DNA of 64,000 nucleotides, taken from the NCBI RefSeq assembly GCF_025153455.1, contig NZ_JANZNT010000001.1, positions 124,001 through 188,000 of the forward strand, read 5' to 3'. The notes below the pieces were generated by a model, which saw only the letters and a program-made list of their open reading frames with translations, searched no databases and was not told the DNA's origin. This document shows positions 29,816 through 39,290 of the stretch, piece by piece. The DNA is from Sphingomonas sp. BGYR3. Lineage in GTDB: Bacteria; Pseudomonadota; Alphaproteobacteria; Sphingomonadales; Sphingomonadaceae. Every line of letters begins with the position of its first letter. Positions within the stretch are counted from its first letter, which is position 1. The position numbers and the translations under genes are program-made.

Positions 29816-32053
29816 TTAGCGGCCAAGGTTCAGCAATTCCAGTGTCAGCAGGAAACTGTTGCCCCGCCGCGCATCGCCATTGTCCTGATAATCCCGCCGC
29901 CAGGTGACCCCCAGCCGCAGGCAGTCATCGTCATAAGCGACGCCAACCCGGTGGCGGATCGGGGAAAATCCGTCCGACGTCGATAGCAGATCCTCGCGCT
30001 GATCGGTCAGATCGACCAATGCCGAACCGAACACAGACCAGAACCGACTGATCGCCACGCGTCCGCCGACCCGCGCTTCCTCGCGGTCCTGAAGGTCGGC
30101 CAGATCGAACGAAACGTCGCGGTTCAGCCTCAGATAGCCCAGCTGAGCATAGGTCCGGCGGGTGCCGATCGTGGCGTCGATCTCGTTCCGGCGGACCGCA
30201 AAATTGTCCTTGTCCAGCCGGTAACGATGCGTGAAGCGCAGGAAATCGCGAAAGCGCACATCGGTTCGCCCGACAATGTCGGACACCTTTTCCGACAGGC
30301 CGGTGCCGTCGGGCAGGATGCTGGACCGGCTGGTCAGGCGAAAGCTCTGTCCCACAGTGGTGTTGATCGCAACGCCGGGCAGGTCGAGCGCGTATTCAAC
30401 TCCGGCGGTGAACCGGGTCGAATCCTCGAACCGGTCATATCCGGGAAACCGGTTCAGCGCGAACAGGTTGGAATCTTCCAGATCGACCGCGCGTGCGTCC
30501 TCGTTCGGCACGTCGAAATTGTCGATGGGCGGCGCGGCAACCACCTGAAACCGGGGGGTGATCCGCTGAGTGCCACCCAGAAACCCGCCGATGAACGGCC
30601 ATTTAACGTCAACCGCCGCCGCCGCCACGCCGCGCGTCCGGAACCCTTCTTCCCCGCGATAGCTGGGCACCAGCGTCGATAGCGTATCGCGGGTGTTATA
30701 GGCATCGCCGCGGGCATAGGCGGTCAGCGTGACCTCATGCCCCCAGGGCGTCAGCCGCCGCAGGTCCCATCGGGCAGAGGCAAAGGCGCGCTGCGTATCC
30801 TGTCCCTCTTCGCGCGACAGGGCCAGCGTGTTGAGCTGAAACTCGAACATCCCGCCGACCACGCCGTCGCCCAACCGCTTGCGAAAATCGATTTCGGGCA
30901 GGGCGATGGGCTGCACCCGCTGATTTTCGGTAATGCGCAGCGTCTGCACGGCCCAGCCGCTGATGGAGAAATAGCTCGTCTCGTCCATCCGCTCGACACG
31001 GACGACGTTGCGCAGCCGGTCATCGCGCGAAATGTCATAGCGGCGGAGGAACGTCTGGTCGCTGGCCAGCCGGATCGCGCCGGTAAAGCTCCAGTTCGGG
31101 TTCAGCTGGAACCGGGCATTGCCCTCGAGATAGCCGCGAAGCTCGCTGCTGCCCGGATCGGTTGCCGTCGATGCAAGGTCGTCCTGCACCCGGCTATAGG
31201 TGCCGAACGCCCGCACGCGATAGCTGCCGGTGGCGGTCAGCGCCCGATATTCGCCCTCGATCATCGGCAGGGTGCTGGTGAACAGATGCGGCGTGATGGT
31301 CAGATCGCGATTGGGCGCGAGGTTCCAGTAATAAGGGACGGCCAGTTCAAGCCCGTTGACGCGGTCCAGCCGGACCAGCGGGGACAAAATGCCGCGATCG
31401 CTGGATTCGCCGGCCGGATGCGAGAATTCGGGCAGCGGCAGGGACGCGATCCCGAAAATGGCCAGCCGCGCACCGCTGTACCGGATGCGTTCCCGAACTG
31501 GATCGTAAACAACGCGAACCGCCGTGATCTTCCAGCTCGGCTCCTTTGGACAGCCTTTCGAATCGGTGACGGAACACGGCGTATAGGCAGCGCGATCGAC
31601 GATGATCCCGCCATTTTCCAGCCGCTCGCCCCGCTCTGCCGCCAGTCGTCCGCCCTGTTCCAGCACCACCAGGATGTTGTCGACGACGCCATCCTTTAGC
31701 GAATCGGTCAGCTCGATCCGGTCGCCATAGGCAGTGTCGCCCTCCGGGCTGACGATGGCGACATTACCCTCCGCCACGACGATGCCGGTGTTGCGGTTCC
31801 ACGTCACCTTGTCGGCGCGCAGGCGGCTTCCTTCGCGGAACAGGCGGACATCGCCGGCCGCCGACACGATTTCGGTGTCGGTGTCATATTCCAGCTGGTC
31901 GGATTCGAACTGGACCTGTTCCTCGATGGGCGGTGTGCCCTCTGCAGAGGGCGGCGGGGGGTCCACGGGTCGCTCGGACAGATCCTGCGCCCAGGCGGGC
32001 GCGGCGACGCATCCGGTCAGCGCACAGGAAAGCAGGAACAGGGTGCGCGTCAC
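29816..32053 (-). CDS. lptD: LPS-assembly protein LptD
   Basis: 745 residues. The signal peptide includes LLSCALTGCVAAPAWA; processing after WA or at the Cys cannot be decided. Residues about 45-160 form the OstA/LptA-like beta-jellyroll (QFESDQLEYDTDTEIVSAAG is the typical lead), and the rest is a 26-strand-type outer-membrane barrel. Paired cysteines (PCSVTDSKGC region, and DDDCLRLG near the end) are candidates for the structural disulfides. LptD with LptE places lipopolysaccharide (or the sphingomonad glycosphingolipid equivalent) in the outer leaflet. First gene of the surA-pdxA-rsmA series. Confidence 0.94.
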   Translation of the reverse strand: MTRTLFLLSCALTGCVAAPAWAQDLSERPVDPPPPSAEGTPPIEEQVQFESDQLEYDTDTEIVSAAGDVRLFREGSRLRADKVTWNRNTGIVVAEGNVAIVSPEGDTAYGDRIELTDSLKDGVVDNILVVLEQGGRLAAERGERLENGGIIVDRAAYTPCSVTDSKGCPKEPSWKITAVRVVYDPVRERIRYSGARLAIFGIASLPLPEFSHPAGESSDRGILSPLVRLDRVNGLELAVPYYWNLAPNRDLTITPHLFTSTLPMIEGEYRALTATGSYRVRAFGTYSRVQDDLASTATDPGSSELRGYLEGNARFQLNPNWSFTGAIRLASDQTFLRRYDISRDDRLRNVVRVERMDETSYFSISGWAVQTLRITENQRVQPIALPEIDFRKRLGDGVVGGMFEFQLNTLALSREEGQDTQRAFASARWDLRRLTPWGHEVTLTAYARGDAYNTRDTLSTLVPSYRGEEGFRTRGVAAAAVDVKWPFIGGFLGGTQRITPRFQVVAAPPIDNFDVPNEDARAVDLEDSNLFALNRFPGYDRFEDSTRFTAGVEYALDLPGVAINTTVGQSFRLTSRSSILPDGTGLSEKVSDIVGRTDVRFRDFLRFTHRYRLDKDNFAVRRNEIDATIGTRRTYAQLGYLRLNRDVSFDLADLQDREEARVGGRVAISRFWSVFGSALVDLTDQREDLLSTSDGFSPIRHRVGVAYDDDCLRLGVTWRRDYQDNGDARRGNSFLLTLELLNLGR

Positions 32054-32225
32054 GCGTCGATCATCCTCCGGTGCCGCGTGCGGCGAAACTCAAGTCGCGC
32101 CCTATCGCATCCAATGCAGCGCCGCGCAATCAGCGGCATTTCATAGCGCAGGCCGAACGGCTTTGCCTCGCGCCGGTTCCTTTCCTAGATAGGGGGCATC
32201 AATCTCCCCAGAACAGAACAGGTCA

Positions 32226-33698
32226 ATGATGGATATCCGCTTTTCCGCAGAACCCGCCAACGAGACGCTGATCCTTTATGCCGTCGACAAACCGGCGTTC
32301 GAAGCAGGCACCTTTGGCGCACTGGACCCCACGGCGCTCGCGCTGGTCAAGGCAGCGGCCAGCGCCAGCCGGTTTTCGGCCGAGGCCGGCGCGATCGTTG
32401 AAATCGTCGTCCCGCATGGGGACGCGGTGCAGCGCATCGGCCTGATCGGCATCGGTGCCGGGGACGAACCGGCGCTGGAAAAGGCGGGCGGGGCGGTGAC
32501 TGCACGTTATTTGATCAGCGGGACGACCGCCATCGCCATCGACCTGTCCGCCGTTTCGCCGACGCCGCGCGCGGTATCCCGGCTGGCGCTCGCGGCGCGG
32601 CTGCGCGCATGGCGGCACGACGCCTATCGCACCAAGCTGTCGGACAAGGCCAAGCCGAGCCTGAAGCATCTGACCATTCACGGCGCTCCAGAGGGCAGCG
32701 AGGCCGCCTGGCGCGACGGCGCCGCACTGGCGTCGGGAGTCGAATTCACCCGTACGCTGGTGACCGAACCGGCGAACATCCTGTACCCCGAAAGCTTTGT
32801 CGATCGGTGCCGCGATCTTGCCGATCTGGGCATCGAACTGACCGTGCTGGATGCAGCCGCGATGCGCGACCTTGGCATGGGCGCGCTGCTGGGTGTGGCG
32901 CAGGGTTCGGTGCGGGAGGCGCGGATGCTGGCCATGCGCTGGGATGGCCGTGGCAATGGCGGCAACCCGGATGTCGCGCTGGTGGGAAAGGGGGTCACTT
33001 TTGACACCGGCGGCATTTCGCTGAAGCCCGGGCCGGGCATGGAGGACATGAAGTGGGACATGGGCGGTGCCGGTGCCGTCGTTGGCGCGATGCGCGCGCT
33101 CGCCCTGCGCAAGGCAAAGGCGCATGTGCTTGGCGTTGTCGGCCTGGTCGAAAACATGCCCGACGGCAATGCGCAGCGGCCGGGCGATGTTGTCACGTCC
33201 ATGTCGGGACAGACGATCGAGGTGCTGAACACCGATGCTGAAGGGCGGCTGGTGCTGTGCGATGTCCTGACCTGGGTTCAGCGCAATCACCGGCCGGGCA
33301 CCATCGTCGATCTGGCGACGCTGACCGGTGCGATGATCGTGTCGCTGGGGCATGAACATGGCGGCCTGTTCGCCAATGACGATGATCTGGCGGCTCAGCT
33401 GACGGCGGCGGGGCTGGCGACGGGTGACAAATTGTGGCGCTTTCCGTTGTCGGATGCCTATGACAAGCTGATCGATAGCCCGATTGCCGACATGAAGAAT
33501 ATCGGTCCGCGCTATGCCGGGTCGATCACGGCAGCGCAGTTCCTGAAGCGGTTCGTGGATGCCGGGGTGCGCTGGGCGCATCTCGACATTGCCGGCATGG
33601 TATGGTCGGACAAGCCGGGCGCCACGCATGACAAGGGCGCGACGGGGTATGGCGTGCGCCTGCTCGACCGGTTCGTGGCGGATCATTTCGAGCGCTGA
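32226..33698 (+). CDS. pepA: Leucyl aminopeptidase (M17)
   Basis: 490 residues. The N-terminal regulatory domain is followed by the catalytic M17 domain with GKGVTFDTGGISLKPGPG (metal-binding Lys/Asp), MKWDMGGAGAV, and the family signature NTDAEGRLVL (about residues 335-344). It is a hexameric two-metal aminopeptidase that removes N-terminal residues from peptides; in E. coli PepA also binds DNA. It starts at ATG 32226 or 32229. Its stop overlaps the start of holC (TGATG), a coupling seen widely in proteobacteria. Confidence 0.95.
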   Translation: MMDIRFSAEPANETLILYAVDKPAFEAGTFGALDPTALALVKAAASASRFSAEAGAIVEIVVPHGDAVQRIGLIGIGAGDEPALEKAGGAVTARYLISGTTAIAIDLSAVSPTPRAVSRLALAARLRAWRHDAYRTKLSDKAKPSLKHLTIHGAPEGSEAAWRDGAALASGVEFTRTLVTEPANILYPESFVDRCRDLADLGIELTVLDAAAMRDLGMGALLGVAQGSVREARMLAMRWDGRGNGGNPDVALVGKGVTFDTGGISLKPGPGMEDMKWDMGGAGAVVGAMRALALRKAKAHVLGVVGLVENMPDGNAQRPGDVVTSMSGQTIEVLNTDAEGRLVLCDVLTWVQRNHRPGTIVDLATLTGAMIVSLGHEHGGLFANDDDLAAQLTAAGLATGDKLWRFPLSDAYDKLIDSPIADMKNIGPRYAGSITAAQFLKRFVDAGVRWAHLDIAGMVWSDKPGATHDKGATGYGVRLLDRFVADHFER

Positions 33699-34141
33699 TG
33701 CAGGTCGATTTCTACCATCTGGCCACGACGCCGATCGACCGGGTGCTGCCGCGCCTGGCCGAACGGGTCGTGGCCGGTGGTGGCCGGTTGCTGGTGGTCA
33801 GCGGCGATGCCGGCCAGCGCCAGCGGATCGACGAAAGCCTGTGGACCTATTCTCCCGCCAGCTTCCTCGCTCATGCGCAGGCGGGGCAGGGCGATGACAG
33901 CATTCAGCCGGTGCTGATTGCCGGGGATGCCGACCGGCCGGGCAATGGCGCTCGCCACGTCCTGATCGCCGATGGCGAATGGCGGGATGCCGCGCTTGCC
34001 TTTGACCGCGCCTTTCACCTGTTTGACGATCAGGCGATCGATGCGGCGCGGGGCGCGTGGCGGGCGCTGGCCGGGCGCGAGGAGGTCGAACGGCGGTTCT
34101 GGAAGCAGGACGAGGACGGGCGCTGGCATCAGGCGGCCTGA
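33698..34141 (+). CDS. holC: DNA polymerase III chi subunit
   Basis: 147 residues. HolC links the clamp loader to single-strand binding protein at the replication fork. It has the typical N terminus VDFYHLATTPIDRVLPRLAERV, the RLLVVSGDAGQRQRIDESLW segment, and the DGEWRDA...FDRAFHLFDD region. The C terminus (ERRFWKQDEDGRW) resembles other alphaproteobacterial chi proteins. Directly coupled to pepA. Confidence 0.92.
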   Translation: MQVDFYHLATTPIDRVLPRLAERVVAGGGRLLVVSGDAGQRQRIDESLWTYSPASFLAHAQAGQGDDSIQPVLIAGDADRPGNGARHVLIADGEWRDAALAFDRAFHLFDDQAIDAARGAWRALAGREEVERRFWKQDEDGRWHQAA

Positions 34142-34227
34142 CACCGACTGCCCTTGCATCCACCGACCGACAGGACTAGGGGGCGGCGACTTTTCCAATC
34201 AACCCCCAAAGCAGGAGCCGCACGGCC

Positions 34228-34650
34228 ATGGCCGCGAACCGGACCTTTTCGATCATCAAGCCCGATGCCACCCGCCGCAACCTGACCGGTGCGGTCGTCA
34301 AGATGCTGGAGGAGGCCGGCCTGCGCGTCGTCGCTTCCAAGCGCATCCGCATGACCCGCCAGCAGGCGGAAGGCTTTTATGGCGTTCACAAGGATCGCCC
34401 CTTCTTCGCCGATCTGGTCGCGTTCATGACCAGCGGCCCGGTGGTGGTCCAGGTGCTGGAAGGCGAGAATGCCGTTGCCCGCAACCGCGAGATCATGGGC
34501 GCGACCAACCCGGAAAACGCCGCTCCCGGCACGATCCGCAAGGAACTGGCCGAATCGATCGAGGCGAACACCGTCCACGGTTCGGACAGCGACGAGAATG
34601 CCGCGATCGAAATCGCGTTCTTCTTCAAGCCGGAAGAAATCGTCGGCTAA
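34228..34650 (+). CDS. ndk: Nucleoside diphosphate kinase
   Basis: 140 residues, full length. Ndk balances nucleoside triphosphate pools by ping-pong phosphate transfer through a histidine, here His117 in NTVHGSDS. Other conserved parts are [15 protein letters not shown] at the N terminus, [11 protein letters not shown] and [15 protein letters not shown]. An AGGAG site lies 13 bases before the ATG at 34228. Confidence 0.97.
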   Translation: MAANRTFSIIKPDATRRNLTGAVVKMLEEAGLRVVASKRIRMTRQQAEGFYGVHKDRPFFADLVAFMTSGPVVVQVLEGENAVARNREIMGATNPENAAPGTIRKELAESIEANTVHGSDSDENAAIEIAFFFKPEEIVG

Positions 34651-34660
34651 TTTGAAACGG

Positions 34661-34680
34661 CCGGGCCAGTCATGGCCCGG
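34661..34680. terminator. GC hairpin between ndk and the convergent membrane-protein gene
   Basis: CCGGGCC (34661-34667) and GGCCCGG (34674-34680) form a perfect 7-base stem with a 6-base loop. On the minus strand it is followed by a T-rich stretch (GTTTCAAATT), so it fits best as terminator of the gene ending at 34670, whose stop codon lies in the loop. Confidence 0.5.
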
Positions 34681-35323
34681 TCCACAGGGTGTCGAGGCGG
34701 CGCTGGCCGTCGCCCGACACGCCTTCCCGCCGGACCAGCCCGCGCAGGCGCAGGCTTCTGCCATTCAGAAAGCCCGGCTCGGTCCGCCAGATCACGTCAT
34801 AGATCGCCGCTTCATGCCGCTCCCCCGCCTCGTCGATGCAGCGCGCATCGATCAGTACGGGCAGGCGCCCCTCGCGCCGGTCGGCACCACCATCGGTCAG
34901 CTTGAGCAACGGACCATCGATCCAGCCGGTTTCGATACGGTGATCCAGCACCGTTGACTGTTCGCCTACGCCAAGCGCGGTGGGAAAGCGGATGGTCGTA
35001 CTTTGCAGGGCGCATCCCGCCTGAGCCGCGAACTGGATGCCATCGTCATCGGCGGCGACGGTGACCAGCATCACGCGCCCGCGCTTTGCCCTTTGTGCCG
35101 ATCGTTCAGCCTGTTGTTCGACCGCGCGCTGGGCCGCCGCATCCTCGCGCTCCTGCCAGCTGTTCCAGAAGCTGAGGCCGGCGATGATGACGCCGGCCAC
35201 GGCCACGCCTTCACCGATGGTGATCCAGCGGCGACGGATCGCTCGTGTCTCGGCCCGCTGTTCGGCCTGTTCGGCTGCGCGGGTCGCCGGGGTTTCTGCA
35301 GGCGGGCCGGCCGGATCGGTCAT
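34670..35323 (-). CDS. Membrane-anchored hypothetical protein
   Basis: 217 residues. One transmembrane helix (about residues 32-52: ITIGEGVAVAGVIIAGLSFW) is followed by a short coiled coil rich in Gln/Glu/Arg and a C-terminal globular domain with a DGIQFAAQAGCALQS segment. I recognise no family beyond similar uncharacterised sphingomonad proteins. The ATG at 35323 overlaps the purN stop (TGATG), so it is translationally coupled to purine genes, probably by position rather than function. Confidence 0.72.
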   Translation of the reverse strand: MTDPAGPPAETPATRAAEQAEQRAETRAIRRRWITIGEGVAVAGVIIAGLSFWNSWQEREDAAAQRAVEQQAERSAQRAKRGRVMLVTVAADDDGIQFAAQAGCALQSTTIRFPTALGVGEQSTVLDHRIETGWIDGPLLKLTDGGADRREGRLPVLIDARCIDEAGERHEAAIYDVIWRTEPGFLNGRSLRLRGLVRREGVSGDGQRRLDTLWTGP

Positions 35324-36270
35324 CAGAACTGGTCCGCCAGGTCCATCAGCTTCGTCAGCCGCTTGGGGGCGGCCATCCGCCAACTTCGGTTCAGCCAGTC
35401 CTCGACCAGCGTCCAGTCCACCTCGCCCTGATCCAGGCGGATGCCGATCCAGCCGGATGGGCCCAGATAGGCTGGCCGGAAATACAGATCGGGATCGCGT
35501 TCGATCAGCATCGCCTGTTCCTCGACCCCGCTCGCCTTGACCAGCAGCGCGGTCATCCCGTCGCCATGATGGTTGACGGTGAAATAGGCGAAGAACTTGC
35601 CACCCTCGACATGGAACCCTTGCGAACCATGGCTCGTCTTTTCGCGCGCTTCGGGCAGGGCCAGGGCGCGGTCGCGCACCTCGTCCAGCGTCGATTTGGT
35701 GCCGGACCGGATCCAGTCGGCGACCACGCGCGGATAGAGCTGATGCTCCGCGATCAGCACCCGCGCCGCCAGGCTGTCGGTGCTTTCGCCCGGCAGGATC
35801 GCCACCCTCGCCTGACCCAGCACCGGGCCGTCGTCCAGTTCGGCCGTCACCAGATGCACGGAACAGCCGCCATGGCTGTCCCCCGCCTCGATCGCGCGCT
35901 CATGCGTGTGCAGCCCCTTGTACAGCGGCAGCAGGGAGGGGTGGATATTGACCATCCGGTTCGCCCAGCCTTCGACGAATTCGGGTGACAGCAGGCGCAT
36001 ATAGCCCGCCAGCGCGACATGGGTGCATCCCGCCGCGCGCAATTCCCGGTCGATGATCGCGTCGAATTCGGCGCGCTTCATGCCCTTGTGGCTCTGGCCG
36101 AATGTCGCGATCCCCTCTGCCGCTGCCAGCATCAGGCCGGGGGCATCGGGATCGTTGGCGGCAACTAGGGCAATCTCGTACGGGCAATCGGATACCCGCG
36201 CGGCATAGAGCAGCGCCGCCATGTTGGACCCGCGCCCCGAAATCAGGACGCCGAGTCGCGCCTTAGCCAT
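35323..36270 (-). CDS. purN: Phosphoribosylglycinamide formyltransferase fused to a MmcQ/YjbR-like domain
   Basis: 315 residues, against about 190-215 for a normal PurN. Residues 1 to about 190 are the formyltransferase (third step of purine synthesis), with SGRGSNM, the catalytic [12 protein letters not shown] and the [11 protein letters not shown] aspartate motif. Residues about 200-315 look like a MmcQ/YjbR (CyaY-like fold) domain: [33 protein letters not shown]. There is no frameshift at the join (around [15 protein letters not shown]). What the extra domain does is unknown. The ATG at 36270 lies inside the end of purM, an overlap of 8 bases. Confidence 0.88.
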   Translation of the reverse strand: MAKARLGVLISGRGSNMAALLYAARVSDCPYEIALVAANDPDAPGLMLAAAEGIATFGQSHKGMKRAEFDAIIDRELRAAGCTHVALAGYMRLLSPEFVEGWANRMVNIHPSLLPLYKGLHTHERAIEAGDSHGGCSVHLVTAELDDGPVLGQARVAILPGESTDSLAARVLIAEHQLYPRVVADWIRSGTKSTLDEVRDRALALPEAREKTSHGSQGFHVEGGKFFAYFTVNHHGDGMTALLVKASGVEEQAMLIERDPDLYFRPAYLGPSGWIGIRLDQGEVDWTLVEDWLNRSWRMAAPKRLTKLMDLADQF

Positions 36271-37369
36271 GATGCGTTGCCTGCCACGCGGCCTTGGCGC
36301 TCCACGTCTCGGTACTGCCGGTGACGGTGCAGCCCCGCTCGCCCTCGACGATGCTGCCGATGCGGAACACCTCGTCGCCCTGTGCGGCCAGATCGGCGGC
36401 AAGCGCAATCGCATCGGATTCGGGCGCGATCACCGCCATGCCGACACCGCAGTTGAAGGTGCGGGCCATTTCCTCTGGCTCGATATTCCCCTGCGCCTGC
36501 AGGAACGCCATCAGCCGGGGCTGTTCCCACGCGTCGGCATCGATCATCGCGTGACAGCCGACCGGCAGGACACGCGGGATGTTCTCCAGCAATCCGCCGC
36601 CCGTGATATGGGCAAGGCCGTTGATCCGCCCCGCCTGCACCAGCGGCAGCAGCGCCTTCACATAGATGCGCGTCGGCGCCATCAGCGCGTCGATCAGGAT
36701 CGTGTCCAGATCGAACAGGGCAGGGCGGTTCAGTTTCCACCCCTTGTCCGCCGCCAGCCGCCGGACCAGCGAAAATCCGTTGGAATGAACGCCGGACGAC
36801 GCCATGCCCAGTACGACGTCACCGGGCCGGATGCGGCTGCCGTCGAGCAACCGGTCGCGTTCCACCGCGCCCACGCAAAATCCGGCGAGGTCGTAATCGC
36901 CCGGCGCATACATTCCCGGCATTTCGGCCGTCTCTCCGCCGATCAGCGCACATCCCGCCTGGCGACAGCCATCGGCGATGCTGGCGATCACCCGCTCGGC
37001 CACGCCGTTCTCAAGCTTTCCGCTGGCGTAATAGTCCAGGAAGAACAGAGGCTCGGCCCCCTGAACGATCAGGTCGTTGGCGCACATCGCGACCAGATCG
37101 ACGCCGACACCGTCATGCGCATCATGTTCGATGGCCAGTTTCAGCTTGGTACCCACGCCGTCATTGGCCGCCACCAGCAATGGGTCGGCATAGCCGCAGG
37201 CCTTCAGGTCAAAGATGCCACCAAAGCCGCCAAGGTCTGCATCCGCGCCGGGCCGCCGCGTCGATCGCGCCAGCGGGCCGATCGCCCGGACAAGGGCATT
37301 GCCGGCGGCAATGGAGACGCCGGCGTCGGCATAGGTGTAGCGGGCGGATTCGGGCTCGGTCGTGCTCAT
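36263..37369 (-). CDS. purM: Phosphoribosylformylglycinamidine cyclo-ligase
   Basis: 368 residues. PurM closes the imidazole ring to give AIR, the fifth purine step. Hallmarks are [12 protein letters not shown] at the N terminus, the ATP-binding [48 protein letters not shown] and [16 protein letters not shown]. Length is normal. Start ATG 37369 was chosen to give MSTTEPES before the conserved part. Divergent from the DUF2066-like gene with 62 bases between the starts, a purM arrangement I also recall from Pseudomonas. Confidence 0.95.
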   Translation of the reverse strand: MSTTEPESARYTYADAGVSIAAGNALVRAIGPLARSTRRPGADADLGGFGGIFDLKACGYADPLLVAANDGVGTKLKLAIEHDAHDGVGVDLVAMCANDLIVQGAEPLFFLDYYASGKLENGVAERVIASIADGCRQAGCALIGGETAEMPGMYAPGDYDLAGFCVGAVERDRLLDGSRIRPGDVVLGMASSGVHSNGFSLVRRLAADKGWKLNRPALFDLDTILIDALMAPTRIYVKALLPLVQAGRINGLAHITGGGLLENIPRVLPVGCHAMIDADAWEQPRLMAFLQAQGNIEPEEMARTFNCGVGMAVIAPESDAIALAADLAAQGDEVFRIGSIVEGERGCTVTGSTETWSAKAAWQATHHG

Positions 37370-37431
37370 GCTGTTGCCGTTAGCGAGAAGCCGCTTGGTT
37401 TTCCACGCCCGCTTCGCCAAAAGGGCGCGCA

Positions 37432-38658
37432 ATGATGCGAAAGCGCACCTCGGTCGTCCTGTCTGTCTCTGTCGCGGCCCTGGCCGTGGTCAGCACCGCT
37501 GGCCTGGTTCAGGCACAGCCGGATGGCTCCGCCGCGCCGATGGGCGAGGTTTATGGCAGTTTCGAAGTCACCGGGATCGAGGTGGATACGCGCGGCAAGA
37601 CTGCTGATGCCGCCCGCATGGCCGGATGGCGGGAAGCGCAGCGCAAGGCGTGGCAGAAACTGACCCAGCGCATGGGCAAATCGGCCAACCTGTCCGATTC
37701 GGCGGTGGATGCGATGGTCAGCGGCATCATCGTCGAAAACGAACAGATCGGCCCGACGCGCTATATCGCCCGGCTGGGCGTGATGTTCAGCCGCCAGCGG
37801 GCAGGGCCGATTTTGGGTGTCCGGGCACAGATCACCCGGTCGGCACCCATGGTCGTGATGCCGCTGCAATGGTCCGGCGGCGTTGCATCCGGTTTTGAGC
37901 GGGACTCGCCTTGGGGTCAGGCATGGAACCGATTCCGGGCGGGAAACAGCAGCATCGATTATGTGCGGCTGACCGGCACGGGTCCTGATGCCATGCTGTT
38001 GAACGCGGGACAGGCATCGCGCCGCGGCCGGGGCTGGTGGAAGGCGATCCTGGACCAATATGGCGCCAAGGATGTCCTGATCCCCGAAGTGGTGCTGCGC
38101 CGCGAATGGCCGGGCGGCCCCGTGACCGCCGAGTTTCGCGCCGGGTTCGGCCCGGACAATCGCCAGATCAGCCGGTTCACGCTCCGCATCGAAAATGGCG
38201 ACGGCCTGCCCGCGCTGCTGGACGAAGGCGCGCGGCGGATTGACGAGGCGTATCAGAATGCACTCGCCTCCGGCCTGTTGCGACCGGACGCTCTGCTTGG
38301 CTATGTCCCGCCTGCGCCGGTTACAGAGGAAGTTCCCCTGACCGATGAACCGGTGGACGGGATGATCGATCCACTGGCGACGCCCGCCCCGGCAACGCAG
38401 GTGTCGGTGAATGTTCAGTTCGATACGCCCGATGCCGGGGACGAGGTCAATGGCGAACTGGCGCTGCGGGCGATACCCGGCGTGCGGTCGGCGGCGACGA
38501 CCAGCCTGGCGCTGGGCGGCGTTTCGGTCATGCGCGTCACCTTCGACGGTGATGTGGCGACCCTCCGCGCTGCGCTGGAAGAGCGCGGCTGGCAGGTGCA
38601 GGAAGGGCCCGGCACGCTCCGCATCCGACGCGCGGGACGCAGCCCTGCCGGCCAATGA
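37432..38658 (+). CDS. DUF2066-like exported protein
   Basis: 408 residues. A signal peptide (about residues 1-29, ending VQAQ) is followed by a DUF2066-type region (about 40-310: [20 protein letters not shown], then QKLTQRM and [14 protein letters not shown]). The C-terminal 85 residues (VNVQFDT onward) look like a ferredoxin/HMA-type alpha-beta domain without the metal-binding CxxC. Function is unknown. It forms the start of a tightly overlapping run with hdaA, ppk1 and ppx (its stop overlaps the hdaA start by four bases). Confidence 0.78.
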   Translation: MMRKRTSVVLSVSVAALAVVSTAGLVQAQPDGSAAPMGEVYGSFEVTGIEVDTRGKTADAARMAGWREAQRKAWQKLTQRMGKSANLSDSAVDAMVSGIIVENEQIGPTRYIARLGVMFSRQRAGPILGVRAQITRSAPMVVMPLQWSGGVASGFERDSPWGQAWNRFRAGNSSIDYVRLTGTGPDAMLLNAGQASRRGRGWWKAILDQYGAKDVLIPEVVLRREWPGGPVTAEFRAGFGPDNRQISRFTLRIENGDGLPALLDEGARRIDEAYQNALASGLLRPDALLGYVPPAPVTEEVPLTDEPVDGMIDPLATPAPATQVSVNVQFDTPDAGDEVNGELALRAIPGVRSAATTSLALGGVSVMRVTFDGDVATLRAALEERGWQVQEGPGTLRIRRAGRSPAGQ

Positions 38659-39290
38659 ACCAGTTGACGCTGCCGCTTGGCGATCTGAACCCGGCTGGCG
38701 GATCCGCCTTTCTGGTGGGAGAGGCGAATGCCGATGCCGTGGCACAGCTGGATTTCTGGCATGGCTGGCCGGTTCAGGCGGCATTGCTGGTCGGGCCGCC
38801 CCGTTCGGGCCGCACGCTGTTCGGGCGGCTGTTCGTCAACCGCACGGGCGGGCGAGTGATCGACGATGCAGAGGCGCAGGACGAACGGCTGATCTTTCAC
38901 GCGTGGAATGATGCTCAGGCAAGCGGCCATCCGCTGCTGATCATCGCGGGTGCCGTGCCGCCGGAATGGCCCGTCGCGCTCCCCGACCTTCGTTCGCGGC
39001 TGACGGCGACGCCGGTGCTGCGCTTTCAGCCGCCGGACGATGCGCTGCTGCGCGCCATCCTGATCCGCGGGTTCGATCGCGCTGCGATGGTTCCGGCGCC
39101 GGATGTCATCGACTGGCTCGTCCGACGGATCGATCGCAGCTATGCCGTGATCGACCGAATCGTTACCGATCTTGCTGCTACTGCCGACCGGAGCGGCCAG
39201 CGGCGCATTACCGTGCCGATGGTCCGGGCCTGGATCGACCGATCGCCGGATCGCGCCATCGATGATGCAAAGGACCCGACGGACCCATGA
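38655..39290 (+). CDS. hdaA: DnaA regulatory inactivator HdaA
   Basis: 211 residues, related to DnaA domain III. Near the N terminus QLTLPLG (residues 3-9) is the clamp-binding motif that tethers Hda to the beta sliding clamp. The P-loop is a variant, GPPRSGRT (about residues 48-55), and the C-terminal part carries the AAA+ lid with [11 protein letters not shown]. HdaA with the loaded clamp stimulates ATP hydrolysis by DnaA to prevent re-initiation. It overlaps the DUF2066-like gene and ppk1 by four bases on each side. Confidence 0.92.
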   Translation: MNQLTLPLGDLNPAGGSAFLVGEANADAVAQLDFWHGWPVQAALLVGPPRSGRTLFGRLFVNRTGGRVIDDAEAQDERLIFHAWNDAQASGHPLLIIAGAVPPEWPVALPDLRSRLTATPVLRFQPPDDALLRAILIRGFDRAAMVPAPDVIDWLVRRIDRSYAVIDRIVTDLAATADRSGQRRITVPMVRAWIDRSPDRAIDDAKDPTDP

